Source of the DNA: Rhodoferax sp. TS-BS-61-7
GTDB lineage: Bacteria > Pseudomonadota > Gammaproteobacteria > Burkholderiales > Burkholderiaceae_C
Length of the DNA: 64,000 bases
Reading direction: 5' to 3'
Assembly (NCBI RefSeq): GCF_002943465.1
Contig: NZ_PTQY01000004.1
Coordinates: 124,001 to 188,000 of the forward strand
Made by a program: the position numbers and the translations under genes. This document shows positions 52,537 to 63,508 of the stretch, piece after piece; position 1 is the stretch's first letter; every line of letters starts with the position of its first letter. A model generated the notes under the pieces. The model had not been told where the DNA came from and ran no database searches. It saw only the letters and a list, made by a program, of their open reading frames with translations.

Positions 52537-53793
52537 ATGCACACCACCATTTCCGCACACACCCTGTTGACCCGCGAGTTGCTGGCGCGCCGCCGCCCCG
52601 GCTACAGCCTGGAGGCGCCGTTCTACCTGAGCGAGTCCATCCTCGCGGCCGACATGGAACACATCTTTGGCAAGCACTGGATCTTTGTGGCCGTCGAGCC
52701 GCAGATTGCCGAAGCGGGCGACTACATCACGGTGGACTTTGGCAACAACTCCATCCTCATCGTGCGCGACGACGACATGCAGGTCAAAGCCTTCCACAAC
52801 GTCTGCCGCCACCGCGGCTCGCGCCTGTGCGCCAGCCACCGCGGCTCGGTGGGCAACATCGTCTGCCCCTACCACCAGTGGACTTATGACCTGACTGGCA
52901 AGCTGATCCACGCCAAACACATGGGGGAGGACTTCGACCCCTCCGGCTCCGGCCTCAAGGCCGTGCATGTGCGCAGCCTGGGCGGGCTGATCTTCATCTG
53001 CCTGGCCGAGCACCCACCCGAAGACTTCGACCAGATGGCCGCGGAGATGACGCCCTACATCGCCCCCCACCGCCTGGCCGATTGCAAGGTAGCGGCGCAG
53101 GTCGACATCATCGAAGACTGCAACTGGAAACTCACCATGGAAAACAACCGGGAGTGTTACCACTGCGTGAGCAACCACCCGGAGCTGACCATTTCCCTCT
53201 ACGAATACGGCTTTGGCTACCAACCCGACGAACAGAACGCTGCGGGCCTGCAACGCTTCAAGGACGTGACGGCCGCCAACCATGCGCGCTGGGAAAGCAT
53301 GGGCCTGCCCTCAGCCGAAATCGACACCCTGGACGACCGCATCACCGGCTTTCGCACGCAGCGCCTGCCGATTGACCGCACGGGCCAGTCGCAGACCATG
53401 AACACCGAAGTCGCGTCCAAAAAACTGCTGGCCGATTTTGTGGACCCGGCGCTGGGGGGCCTGTCGTTTTGGACCCAGCCGAACTCCTGGCACCACTTCA
53501 TGAGCGACCACATCGTGAGCTTCTCGGTATTGCCGATCTCGGCCGGCAAGACGCTGGTGCGCACCACCTGGTGTGTGCACAAGGATGCCGTGGAGGGCGT
53601 GGATTACACCGTAGACAACCTCACCGCCGTGTGGAATGCTACGAACGCGCAGGACCGCCGCCTGGTGGAAGAGTCGCAGATCGGTGTCGCCAACGGTGCG
53701 TACGAGCCTGGCCCCTACTCGCCCTTCACCGAAGGGCTGGTCGAGAAGTTCTGCAACTGGTACGTGGGCCGCATGCGCGAGCTGACGCGCTGA
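52537..53793 (+). CDS. gbcA: Glycine betaine monooxygenase, Rieske oxygenase subunit
   Basis: GbcA removes one methyl of betaine as formaldehyde, giving dimethylglycine. The 418-residue protein has the Rieske motif Cys90-x-His92-x17-Cys110-x2-His113 (CRHRGSRLC ... CPYHQW), and the mononuclear iron site region ENNRECYHCVSNHPEL. AAGAGGTA precedes the ATG. The reductase partner follows by 45 bp. Confidence 0.93.
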   Translation: MHTTISAHTLLTRELLARRRPGYSLEAPFYLSESILAADMEHIFGKHWIFVAVEPQIAEAGDYITVDFGNNSILIVRDDDMQVKAFHNVCRHRGSRLCASHRGSVGNIVCPYHQWTYDLTGKLIHAKHMGEDFDPSGSGLKAVHVRSLGGLIFICLAEHPPEDFDQMAAEMTPYIAPHRLADCKVAAQVDIIEDCNWKLTMENNRECYHCVSNHPELTISLYEYGFGYQPDEQNAAGLQRFKDVTAANHARWESMGLPSAEIDTLDDRITGFRTQRLPIDRTGQSQTMNTEVASKKLLADFVDPALGGLSFWTQPNSWHHFMSDHIVSFSVLPISAGKTLVRTTWCVHKDAVEGVDYTVDNLTAVWNATNAQDRRLVEESQIGVANGAYEPGPYSPFTEGLVEKFCNWYVGRMRELTR

Positions 53794-53838
53794 TCCCCGC
53801 GCCCTTTCTTTCACTGACCGATTGCCCGACACCACCGC

Positions 53839-54942
53839 ATGAGCTTTCCCGCCCACTTGCCTGACTTTGCCGGCACGCCCTCCCAGCCCTGGTCTGCGGA
53901 CCGGGACGAAACCCTGCGCTGCATCCACATCCGCCAGGAAACGCACGACGTCAAAACCTTTGTGCTGGCGGCCGATGCACCGCGCAGCTTCCGCTACCTG
54001 CCGGGCCAGTTCATCACCCTGGAGCTGGAGATAGCAGGGCAGAAAATCAACCGCTGCTACACCCTGTCGTCGTCGCCCACGCGGCCCGACGTGGTCAGCA
54101 TCACGGTCAAGCGCGTGCCCGGCGGTGTGGTGTCCAACTGGCTGCATGAGCACCTGCGCGTGGGCATGGCACTGGGCGTGATGGGCCCGTCTGGCGACTT
54201 CAGCTGCTTCGTTCAACCAGCCAAACACTACCTGCTGATGTCGGGCGGCAGCGGTGTCACCCCGCTGATGTCCATGGCACGTGCACTGCACGACTTGGGC
54301 AGTGATGCCGACGTGGTGTTTGTGCACTGCGCACGCACCCCGGCCGATGTGTTGTTTGCCGAAGAACTGGCCCTGATGGCGCGCAACATGCCGAAGTTCC
54401 GCGTGGCCATCGTGTGTGAGCAACACACTGCGGGCAGCAGCTACGCGGGCCACCTGGGCCGCATGGATGCCGCACGCCTGGCGCACATTGCGCCCGACTT
54501 CATGCAGCGAGATGTCTACACCTGCGGGCCGGCACCATTCATGGGCGCCGTGCGCACCTTGCTGGACCAGGCGGGTTTTGACATGGCGCGTTACCGCCAG
54601 GAAAGTTTTTCGTTTGAAGAAACCGTGGCACCGGCAGCGCCCACCACGGGACCTGCACCCGCCGCAGCCGGTGGTGCAGTGCTGCACACCATCACTCTGA
54701 AGAAAACTGCACAGAGTTTTAGCTGCGCAGAAGACCAGACCATTTTGCAAGCCGCCTTTGCGGCCGGTGTGCGCTTGCCCTCCTCCTGCAGCAGCGGTGC
54801 CTGCGGCACTTGCAAGTCGCTGAGCCTGTCCGGCAAGGTGCAAATGCAACACGCGGGCGGCATTCGCCAACGCGAAATCGACCAAGGCTGGATGCTGCCC
54901 TGCTGCTCCAAGCCCTTGAGCGACGTGGCGCTGGACCGCTGA
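53839..54942 (+). CDS. gbcB: Glycine betaine monooxygenase, reductase subunit
   Basis: The 367-residue protein transfers electrons from NAD(P)H to GbcA. It has an FAD domain (residues about 20-130, CYTLSSSPT), an NAD domain (MSGGSGVTPLMSMARAL) and a C-terminal plant-type 2Fe-2S ferredoxin domain with Cys317, Cys322, Cys325 and Cys355 or Cys356 (CSSGACGTC). This oxygenase-reductase pairing matches Pseudomonas GbcAB. Confidence 0.93.
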   Translation: MSFPAHLPDFAGTPSQPWSADRDETLRCIHIRQETHDVKTFVLAADAPRSFRYLPGQFITLELEIAGQKINRCYTLSSSPTRPDVVSITVKRVPGGVVSNWLHEHLRVGMALGVMGPSGDFSCFVQPAKHYLLMSGGSGVTPLMSMARALHDLGSDADVVFVHCARTPADVLFAEELALMARNMPKFRVAIVCEQHTAGSSYAGHLGRMDAARLAHIAPDFMQRDVYTCGPAPFMGAVRTLLDQAGFDMARYRQESFSFEETVAPAAPTTGPAPAAAGGAVLHTITLKKTAQSFSCAEDQTILQAAFAAGVRLPSSCSSGACGTCKSLSLSGKVQMQHAGGIRQREIDQGWMLPCCSKPLSDVALDR

Positions 54943-54949
54943 CCCCTCA

Positions 54950-54997
54950 GGAGTGCATGTTCAGCCCCCCATGAAGCGCCCCATGCACTCCCTTTTT
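54950..54997 (+). terminator. Intrinsic terminator between gbcB and proV
   Basis: Perfect 10-bp arms GGAGTGCATG (54950-54959) and CATGCACTCC (54982-54991) with a 22-nt loop are followed by CTTTTTG. It splits the betaine cluster into at least two transcription units. The rest of the 210-bp spacer (to 55152) holds the presumed proVW promoter, unassigned. Confidence 0.75.
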
Positions 54998-55152
54998 GTC
55001 GCCGCATTTTCCGCACCCTGCGGGGCGCGAAAGCCTTGCTGCGCGCGGCTTGGCGCACGAAAAACAAACCCCAAAACTAGCCCCAACTGGCTCGCCCCTT
55101 GCTTACACCACAAGCGCTTTTTGTCATCCCGCGATGAACTTTGGAGACCTCC

Positions 55153-56190
55153 ATGTCGGATCTGAAAATCAGTGTCAAAAACCTCTACAAAATCTTCGGC
55201 AACAACACGGCTGCAGCGCAGAACATGTTGAACGAAGGTTTCAGCAAGGATGAGGTGTTTGCCAAGACCGGGCATGTGGTCGGCGTCAACCGCGTCAGCT
55301 TCGATGTCAACCAGGGCGAGATTTATGTGCTCATGGGGCTATCGGGTTCCGGCAAGTCCACGTTGATCCGGCTGATCAACCGCCTGGTCGAACCCACCGA
55401 CGGCATGATCATCATTGACGACCAGAACATCGCCAAACTGCCACAGCCCGAGCTCGTCAAATGGCGGCGCAAACGGGTGGCCATGGTGTTCCAGTCGTTT
55501 GCCCTGATGCCGCACCGCAGCGTGCTGGACAACGCCGCCTTCGGCTTGGAGATGGCCGGCACCGACCGCAAGGAACGCGAAAAACGCGCCATGGAGGTGC
55601 TGGCCCAGGTGGGCCTGCACACCTATGCCGCCAAGTACCCGCACCAGCTCTCGGGCGGCATGCAGCAGCGCGTCGGCCTGGCCCGCGCACTGGCGGTGGA
55701 CCCTGACATTCTGTTGATGGACGAAGCCTTCTCGGCATTGGACCCGCTCAAGCGCGTGGAGATGCAGACCCTGATGCTGGAGCTGCAACGCGTGCAAAAA
55801 CGCACCATCCTGTTTGTCTCGCACGACCTCGAAGAGGCCCTGCGCATTGGCAACCGCATCGCCATCATGGAAGGCGGCCAGCTGGTGCAGGAGGGCACGG
55901 CGCACCAGATCATTACGCAGCCGGCCAACGACTATGTGCGCAAGTTTTTTGAGGGCGTCGACACCTCGCGCTACCTGACCGCAGCCGACCTGCTCGACAG
56001 CAGCCTCAACGGCCACTCGTACCACGGCGGGCCACGCCTGGCCTGGTCCACCCCCTTGCCAGACGCCATGAAGATCGTCATGGGTCTGGACGAACCCGTG
56101 GGCGTGTTTGACGCCGCGGACCACTTACTCGGCTGCATCTCTGCACGCAGCCTGCTTGTCAAAATGTCCCAGGAAGCCCGCCATGTCTGA
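55153..56190 (+). CDS. proV: Quaternary-amine ABC transporter ATPase (ProV family)
   Basis: The 345-residue ATPase has Walker A GLSGSGKSTLIRLI, the signature LSGGMQQRVGLARAL, Walker B ILLMDEAFSALD and an H-loop VSHDLEEA. The N-terminal AAQNMLNEGFSKDEVFAKTG extension is typical of ProV/OpuAA. The C-terminal CBS-like part is short (ends near VFDAADHLLGCISARSLL). GGAGACC precedes the ATG. Confidence 0.93.
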   Translation: MSDLKISVKNLYKIFGNNTAAAQNMLNEGFSKDEVFAKTGHVVGVNRVSFDVNQGEIYVLMGLSGSGKSTLIRLINRLVEPTDGMIIIDDQNIAKLPQPELVKWRRKRVAMVFQSFALMPHRSVLDNAAFGLEMAGTDRKEREKRAMEVLAQVGLHTYAAKYPHQLSGGMQQRVGLARALAVDPDILLMDEAFSALDPLKRVEMQTLMLELQRVQKRTILFVSHDLEEALRIGNRIAIMEGGQLVQEGTAHQIITQPANDYVRKFFEGVDTSRYLTAADLLDSSLNGHSYHGGPRLAWSTPLPDAMKIVMGLDEPVGVFDAADHLLGCISARSLLVKMSQEARHV

Positions 56191-57055
56191 TCTCTTGACC
56201 ACAGTGACCGAAGCCTCCCACAACATGCTGCCGCTGGGGCAGTGGGTGAATGCCGGTGTGAAAGTGCTGCTCGATAACGGTGCATCGGTGTTCGATTCCG
56301 TGGGTGTGGTGGTGGAAGGTTTTGCCCAGTCCATCGAGCAGGGTTTGCTGGCGATTCCCTTCTGGCTGGTCATCGCCGTGGCCACCTATGTGGGTTTCAA
56401 GCGGCTGGGCTGGGCCTTTGGCCTGTTTGTTGCTTTGGCTTTGATGCTGATTGTGGTGACCGGCTTCTGGCCCCAGACCATGGTGACCCTGGCGCTGACC
56501 CTGTCCGCCACCCTGATCAGCTTGCTGTTTGGCATTCCACTGGGCATCTGGTGTGCCCGCAACAACCATGTCAACGCCAGCGTTCGCCCTGTTTTGGACT
56601 TCATGCAAACCATGCCCGCCTTTGTGTACCTGATTCCCGCCGCCATGCTGTTCGGGCTGGGCCGCGTGCCGGGCACGATTGCGACCGTGATCTTCGCCAT
56701 GCCGCCCGTGGTGCGCCTGACCAGCCTGGGTATCCGCCAGGTGAGTTCGGAGCAGGTCGAGGCCGGCAATGCCTTCGGCTGCACCTCGGCCCAGCTGCTG
56801 TTCAAGGTGCAACTGCCCATCGCCATGCCGACCATCATGGCCGGTGTGAACCAGACCATCATGATGGCGCTGTCCATGGTGATCATTGCCTCCATGGTGG
56901 GGGCTGGCGGGCTGGGCAACGACGTACTGGCCAGCATCCAGCGCCTGGACATTGGCTTAGGGTTTGAGAGTGGTCTTGCTGTCGTTTTGCTGGCTATTAT
57001 TCTGGACCGCATCACCGAGAGCTTCGGTGTGGCCCGCCAGAGCCACGACAGCTGA
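56183..57055 (+). CDS. proW: Quaternary-amine ABC transporter permease (ProW family)
   Basis: The 290-residue inner-membrane permease has about 6 membrane helices and the conserved stretch PVLDFMQTMPAFVYLIPAAM; the EAA-type motif is EQVEAGNAFGCTSAQLLFKV. The start overlaps the proV stop by 8 bases. The transporter has no adjacent ProX; the two OpuAC-type proteins in the cluster are the likely partners. Confidence 0.93.
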   Translation: MSDLLTTVTEASHNMLPLGQWVNAGVKVLLDNGASVFDSVGVVVEGFAQSIEQGLLAIPFWLVIAVATYVGFKRLGWAFGLFVALALMLIVVTGFWPQTMVTLALTLSATLISLLFGIPLGIWCARNNHVNASVRPVLDFMQTMPAFVYLIPAAMLFGLGRVPGTIATVIFAMPPVVRLTSLGIRQVSSEQVEAGNAFGCTSAQLLFKVQLPIAMPTIMAGVNQTIMMALSMVIIASMVGAGGLGNDVLASIQRLDIGLGFESGLAVVLLAIILDRITESFGVARQSHDS

Positions 57056-57084
57056 GAACAAAAAAAGCGGATCAGGAGCAACAC

Positions 57085-58170
57085 GTGCAACGGACTTCCC
57101 AGGACATCAACTCGGCCGCCGCTTATGGTGCGAATGAATCGCGCACCGATGGCACGCCCACGCACGTCGGCTTCATCCTGATGCCGGACTACTCGATGAT
57201 CGCGTTTGCCAACGCCATCGAAACCCTGCGCATGGCCAACTACATCAGCCGCAGCACGTTGTACCGCTGGTCAGTGGTCAGCACCGACCAGGCCGGCGCC
57301 GTGGCCAGCAACGGCTTGTGTATGGCCTCGTCCTGTGGCGCAGACGCGCTGCAGGGCTGCGACATGGTGTTTGTGTGCGGCGGTGTCAACATCCGCGCCA
57401 ACACCGACGACAAGATCCGCCAGCTGCTGCACCAGTGTGCCGCCAGCGGTGTGGCCATGGGTTCCTTGTGCACCGGCTCGTTTGCACTGGCCAGTGCCGG
57501 TTTGCTGGACGGCTACAAGTGCGCCATCCACTGGGAAAACCTGGCCGCCATCAGCGAAGAATTTCCCCGCGTGCAGTTCTCCACCGAAGTGTTTGTGCTG
57601 GACCGCGACCGCTACACCTGTTCGGGGGGCACCGCGCCCCTGCACCTGATGTTGCACCTGGTGCGCGCGCACCACGGTGCCAAGCTGGTGATGGACATCT
57701 CCGAGCAGTTCATTGTGGAACGCCTGCGCGCCAGCAACGACCGGCAACGTATTCCCCAGCCCGAATGCATAGGCCCGGGTTACCAGCACCTGACCGAGGC
57801 CGCCGAGATCATGGCGGCCAACATCGAAGAGCCGCTGCCACTGGCCGAGCTGGCCGCCGTGATCCACGTGTCGCTGCGCCAGCTGGAGCGGCTGTTCCAC
57901 CGCTACTTCAGCATGAACCCGGCGCAGTACTACATGAACCTGCGCCTGCGCCGCGCGCAGGAGTTGTTGACGCACAGCAGCATGCCGGTGATGCAGGTCA
58001 CCGTGGCCTGCGGCTTCCAGTCGGCCTCGCATTTCTGCAAGGCCTACCGCAGCCTGTTCGGCCATTCCCCCAGCGAAGAACGCCGCAACCAGGCGGCCGC
58101 CCCCGAGGCCCGCACCACCCCCAGCCGCCGGGCCAGCCCCCGCCGCTTCGAAGCCAGCGCCCACGCCTGA
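57085..58170 (+). CDS. gbdR: AraC-family regulator with GATase1-like domain (GbdR)
   Basis: The 361-residue protein has an N-terminal DJ-1/PfpI-like sensing domain (about residues 20-190, VGFILMPDYSMIAFANAIE) and a C-terminal AraC HTH (about 235-335, PLAELAAVIHVSLRQLERLFHRYF). In Pseudomonas GbdR senses betaine and dimethylglycine and activates gbcAB, dgcAB, sox and transport genes. The start is GTG with AGGAG upstream. It lies centrally between the uptake genes and betBA. Confidence 0.9.
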   Translation: MQRTSQDINSAAAYGANESRTDGTPTHVGFILMPDYSMIAFANAIETLRMANYISRSTLYRWSVVSTDQAGAVASNGLCMASSCGADALQGCDMVFVCGGVNIRANTDDKIRQLLHQCAASGVAMGSLCTGSFALASAGLLDGYKCAIHWENLAAISEEFPRVQFSTEVFVLDRDRYTCSGGTAPLHLMLHLVRAHHGAKLVMDISEQFIVERLRASNDRQRIPQPECIGPGYQHLTEAAEIMAANIEEPLPLAELAAVIHVSLRQLERLFHRYFSMNPAQYYMNLRLRRAQELLTHSSMPVMQVTVACGFQSASHFCKAYRSLFGHSPSEERRNQAAAPEARTTPSRRASPRRFEASAHA

Positions 58171-58222
58171 GGTCGGCGCCATCCGGCACAACGCCCGCAA
58201 GGGGCAGGTGTTTTCACGCCCG

Positions 58223-58270
58223 CTTAATTGCTATTTATTTAATAGCTGTTTGCGCAATATCCATGGGGCT
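58223..58270 (+). repeat. Dispersed repeat copy D
   Basis: TAATTGCTATTTATTTAATA, then GCTGTTTGCGCAATATCCATGG. Shows the internal inverted repeat GCTATT/AATAGC. It lies in the 254-bp spacer after gbdR; the rest of that spacer (58271-58424) is the presumed promoter region of the next gene, without recognisable motifs. Confidence 0.85.
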
Positions 58271-58424
58271 CAACGGCACATTCTGCCTAAATTTGTGCAT
58301 TCCCCACCCATGCCGTTCTGGAGCAATTTCACGTCGTTCTGAGCAAAGTTAGACACCGCCAAGCTGCCAAAGTCGCAGGGCGTTTAGTTCGACACTCCCC
58401 CACCTCACACGATTGGAACTGGTC

Positions 58425-59366
58425 ATGAAACTCACCGTCTCGATGCTGGCTTGCGCAGCCGCTGTACTCTCCCTCACCGTGCCCCTGGCCCACGCCGAAG
58501 ACGCCAGCTGCAAACCCGTGCGTTTTGCCGATGTGGGCTGGAGCGATATCGCCGCCACCACCGGCCTGGCCTCGGTGGTGCTGGAAGGCCTGGGCTACAA
58601 GCCCACGGTGACCATCGCGTCAGTGCCCATCACCTTCGCAGGCATCAAGTCCAAGCAGATCGACGCCTTCCTGGGTTACTGGAACCCCAGCATGACGCCC
58701 ATGATCGAGCCCTTCGTCAAGGCTGGCCAGATCAAGGTGCTGGACCAGCCCAACCTGGTGGGCGCCAAGTACACCCTGGCCGTGCCCGCCAGCCTGTACG
58801 ACAAGGGCCTGAAAACCTTTGCCGATATCTCCAAGTTTGAAAAAGAACTCGGCGGCAAGATCTACGGCATTGAGCCCGGCAACGATGGCAATGCCCTGAT
58901 CATCGACATGATCAAGAAAAACGACTTCAACCTCAAGGGTTTCAAGATCGTGGAATCGTCCGAGGCCGGCATGCTGGCCGAGGTGATGCGCTCGGGCAAA
59001 AGCGGCAAACCCATCGTTTTCCTGGGCTGGGAACCGCACCCCATGAACGTGCAGGTCAAGATGAAATACCTGGAAGGTGGCGATGCCGTGTTTGGCCCCA
59101 ACCTGGGCGAAGCCAAGGTGTTCACCGCCATCCCGCCAGCCTACGAGACCCGCTGCCCCAACGTGGCGACCTTGCTGAAAAACCTGCAGTTCACCACCGA
59201 CATGGAAAACAGCGTGATGCTCTCCATCATGGACAAGGCCAAACCCAACAAAGCGGCCAAGGACTACCTGAAGAAGAACCCTGCCGTGCTGGACACATGG
59301 CTGAAGGGCGTGAAGACCTTCGACGGCAAAGAGGGCTTGCCTGCGGTGTTGGCCACGTTGAAGTGA
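58425..59366 (+). CDS. Choline/glycine-betaine ABC substrate-binding protein (ChoX-like)
   Basis: The 313-residue precursor has a Sec signal (MLACAAAVLSLTVPLAHA, cleavage near residue 24). Trp/Tyr motifs VGWSDIAATTG, LGYWNPSMTP and GWEPHPMNVQ match choline-binding ChoX proteins. It is the second OpuAC-type protein of the cluster; being next to betBA, choline is the likely ligand. ATG at 58425 chosen over an upstream TTG. Confidence 0.88.
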   Translation: MKLTVSMLACAAAVLSLTVPLAHAEDASCKPVRFADVGWSDIAATTGLASVVLEGLGYKPTVTIASVPITFAGIKSKQIDAFLGYWNPSMTPMIEPFVKAGQIKVLDQPNLVGAKYTLAVPASLYDKGLKTFADISKFEKELGGKIYGIEPGNDGNALIIDMIKKNDFNLKGFKIVESSEAGMLAEVMRSGKSGKPIVFLGWEPHPMNVQVKMKYLEGGDAVFGPNLGEAKVFTAIPPAYETRCPNVATLLKNLQFTTDMENSVMLSIMDKAKPNKAAKDYLKKNPAVLDTWLKGVKTFDGKEGLPAVLATLK

Positions 59367-59376
59367 GCGCCGCTGC

Positions 59377-60237
59377 ATGAGCCTGGACACCGCCACCCAC
59401 TACTGCCTGAACCTGGCCTGTGGCAGCGCCCGCGGCCAGGTGGCCGCCATTTCGAACCTGTTGAACGAACATGGCGCCTACATCGAGCAGTTCTCCGTGT
59501 TTGACGACCACACCACGGAGCGGTTTTTTGTGCGCGGTGTGTTCAGTCTGCGCAGCCCGGTGCAGGTGCTGGAACATGCCCTCACGGCGCTGGCCAGCAC
59601 CTTCCCCGATGCGCAGTGGAAGGTGCACGACCTGGCCGTGCCTACCAAAGTGGTCATCATGGTGTCCAAGTTCGACCACTGCCTGCGCGAGCTGATTGCG
59701 CAATGGCGACGCGGCGAACTCAGCATGGACATCGTGGCCGTGGCGAGCAACCATGCCGACCTGGCCAGCATCGCCCAGGCCGAGGGCCTGCCGTTTCACC
59801 ACCTGCCCATCAGCGCCGACACCAAGCCGCAGCAAGAGGCGCAGCTGGAAAACATCATCACCGAAAGTGGCGCCGAATTCGTGGTGCTGGCCCGTTACAT
59901 GCAGGTGCTCAGCGAAGACCTGTGCCACCGCCTGCATGGCCGTGTCATCAACATCCACCACTCCTTCCTGCCCGGTTTCAAGGGCGGCAAACCTTACCAA
60001 CAGGCCTTCGAGCGTGGCGTCAAACTCATTGGCGCCACGGCCCACTTTGCCACCACCGATCTGGACGAGGGTCCTATCATCGAACAATCCGTCGAACGCG
60101 TAGACCATGCAGACACCCCCCAGAACCTGGCCCAGGCCGGTAGGCTGGTAGAGAGCTTGGTGCTCTCGCGTGCCATGCGTTTTGTGCTGGACCGGCGTGT
60201 GTTCATCAACGGCAAAAAAACGGTGGTGCTGCGCTGA
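59377..60237 (+). CDS. purU: Formyltetrahydrofolate deformylase
   Basis: PurU hydrolyses 10-formyl-THF to THF and formate. The 286-residue protein has an N-terminal ACT domain (LNLACGSARGQVAAISNLL) and a formyltransferase-type catalytic domain with INIHHSFLPGFKG and TTDLDEGPIIEQ. In this cluster it would recycle folate loaded with C1 units from methyl groups. It lies 10 bp after the ChoX-like gene. Confidence 0.94.
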   Translation: MSLDTATHYCLNLACGSARGQVAAISNLLNEHGAYIEQFSVFDDHTTERFFVRGVFSLRSPVQVLEHALTALASTFPDAQWKVHDLAVPTKVVIMVSKFDHCLRELIAQWRRGELSMDIVAVASNHADLASIAQAEGLPFHHLPISADTKPQQEAQLENIITESGAEFVVLARYMQVLSEDLCHRLHGRVINIHHSFLPGFKGGKPYQQAFERGVKLIGATAHFATTDLDEGPIIEQSVERVDHADTPQNLAQAGRLVESLVLSRAMRFVLDRRVFINGKKTVVLR

Positions 60238-60258
60238 GCCACACCCCAAAGGACACTT

Positions 60259-61719
<1,461 letters not shown>

Positions 61720-61738
61720 CCCTTCGCCACGCCTTGCC

Positions 61739-63409
61739 ATGCGCACAGAAACTTTTGACTACATCATCGTGGGCGCCGGTTCTGCCGGCTGTGTGCTGGC
61801 CAACCGCCTGACCGAGGACCCCGAGGTGTCGGTGCTGCTGCTCGAAGCCGGCCCCGGCGACAAAAGCATCTTCATCCACATGCCTTCGGCCTTTGCCTAC
61901 CCGCTGGCCAACGACAAGTACAACTGGTACTACCACTCCGAGCCCGAGCCCTTCATGAACCACCGCGCCATGTACTGCCCGCGCGGGCGGGTGCTGGGCG
62001 GCTCGTCCTCTATCAACGGCATGGTCTACATCCGCGGCCACGCCATGGACTACGAGGGCTGGGCGTCCTACGCCGGACTGGAGAACTGGTCGTATGCCGA
62101 CTGCCTGCCCTACTTCCGCAAGGCCGAAACACGGGCCAAAGGCGGCGACGACTACCGGGGCGACAGCGGCCCCCTGCATGTGTCCACGGGCGCCTGCAAA
62201 AACCCACTCTACAACGCCTTCATTGAGGCCGGCCAGCAGGCTGGTTATGCGCGCACCGAAGACATGAACGGCTACCGCCAGGAAGGCCTGGGCCCCATGG
62301 ATATGACAGTGCACAAGGGCCGCCGCTGGAGCACCGCCATGGCCTACCTGCGCCCGGCCCTCACACGCCCCAACCTGCAGGTGCGCACCCGCGCGCTGGT
62401 GGCCCGTGTGAGCTTTGCGCCCGACACCAGCCCGCCCCAAGCCACAGGGGTGGAGGTGGTCAATGGCCACCGCACCGACCACATCCAGGCCCGCCGCGAG
62501 GTGATTTTGTGCGGCGGTGCCATCAACTCGCCGCAGTTGCTGCAGCTCTCCGGCATTGGCAACCCCGATGCCTTGCGCGGGCTAGGCATCCGTGTGGTGG
62601 CCCCGCTGCGCGGCGTAGGTGAGAACCTGCAGGACCATCTGGAAACCTATGTGCAGTACGCCTGCAAAGAGCCCATCACGCTGTACAGCGCGATGAACCC
62701 GATCGCCAAGGTGAAGATCGGCCTGGAGTGGATGCTCAAGGGCACGGGCCTGGGGGCGACCAACCATTTTGAATCGGGCGGTTTTATCCGCAGCGAGGCC
62801 GGTGTGCAGCACCCGGACCTGCAGTACCACTTCCTGCCCATGGCGATCAGTTACGACGGCAGTGCGCCAGCCAGCTTCCACGGCTTCCAGGCGCATGTGG
62901 GCCCCATGCGCCCGACCAGCCGGGGCTCCGTCAAGATCAAAAGCGTCAGCCCCAAGGAGGCGCCGCGCATTCTGTTCAATTACATGGCCACCGAGCAGGA
63001 CCGCAAGGAGATGCGGGCCGGTGTCCGCCTGACCCGTGAAATTTTCCGCCAACAGGCCTTTGACCGCTTTCGGGGTGACGCTGTGTCACCCAAGGACAAT
63101 GTGCAAACCGACGCAGAGATTGACGCCCACATCCGCGAACATGCCGAAAGCGCGCTGCACCCCTCCTGCACCTGCCGCATGGGCAGCGACGAGATGGCCG
63201 TGACCGACGGCAGCGGCCGCGTGCATGGGGTTGCCGGCCTGCGGGTGGTGGACGCGTCCATCATGCCCGACGTGGTGAGTGGCAACCTGAATGCGCCCAC
63301 CATCATGCTGGCCGAAAAAATGGCCGACACCATCCGCAACAAAACAGCCCTGCCCAGGTCCAGCGCGCCGTTTTTTATCCACCCTTCATACGAAACGCAA
63401 CAACGCTGA
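61739..63409 (+). CDS. betA: Choline dehydrogenase
   Basis: This membrane-associated FAD enzyme oxidises choline to betaine aldehyde. The 556-residue GMC-family protein has the FAD motif IIVGAGSAGCVLANRLTE, the GMC signature GRVLGGSSSINGMVYIRGH and the active-site histidine in LHPSCTCRMG. The frame is open upstream to 61589, but GMC homology starts at MRTETFDYIIVG (61739). Confidence 0.95.
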   Translation: MRTETFDYIIVGAGSAGCVLANRLTEDPEVSVLLLEAGPGDKSIFIHMPSAFAYPLANDKYNWYYHSEPEPFMNHRAMYCPRGRVLGGSSSINGMVYIRGHAMDYEGWASYAGLENWSYADCLPYFRKAETRAKGGDDYRGDSGPLHVSTGACKNPLYNAFIEAGQQAGYARTEDMNGYRQEGLGPMDMTVHKGRRWSTAMAYLRPALTRPNLQVRTRALVARVSFAPDTSPPQATGVEVVNGHRTDHIQARREVILCGGAINSPQLLQLSGIGNPDALRGLGIRVVAPLRGVGENLQDHLETYVQYACKEPITLYSAMNPIAKVKIGLEWMLKGTGLGATNHFESGGFIRSEAGVQHPDLQYHFLPMAISYDGSAPASFHGFQAHVGPMRPTSRGSVKIKSVSPKEAPRILFNYMATEQDRKEMRAGVRLTREIFRQQAFDRFRGDAVSPKDNVQTDAEIDAHIREHAESALHPSCTCRMGSDEMAVTDGSGRVHGVAGLRVVDASIMPDVVSGNLNAPTIMLAEKMADTIRNKTALPRSSAPFFIHPSYETQQR

Positions 63410-63508
63410 AGCGAACGGAAGCGCAAGTAAAAGAAAACCGTCATTTTCTAGTTCAGTTGCGACACATGCAATTGCGCCAAAGGGCGGTTCAGGGGGAAGA
63501 TGCTAAGG

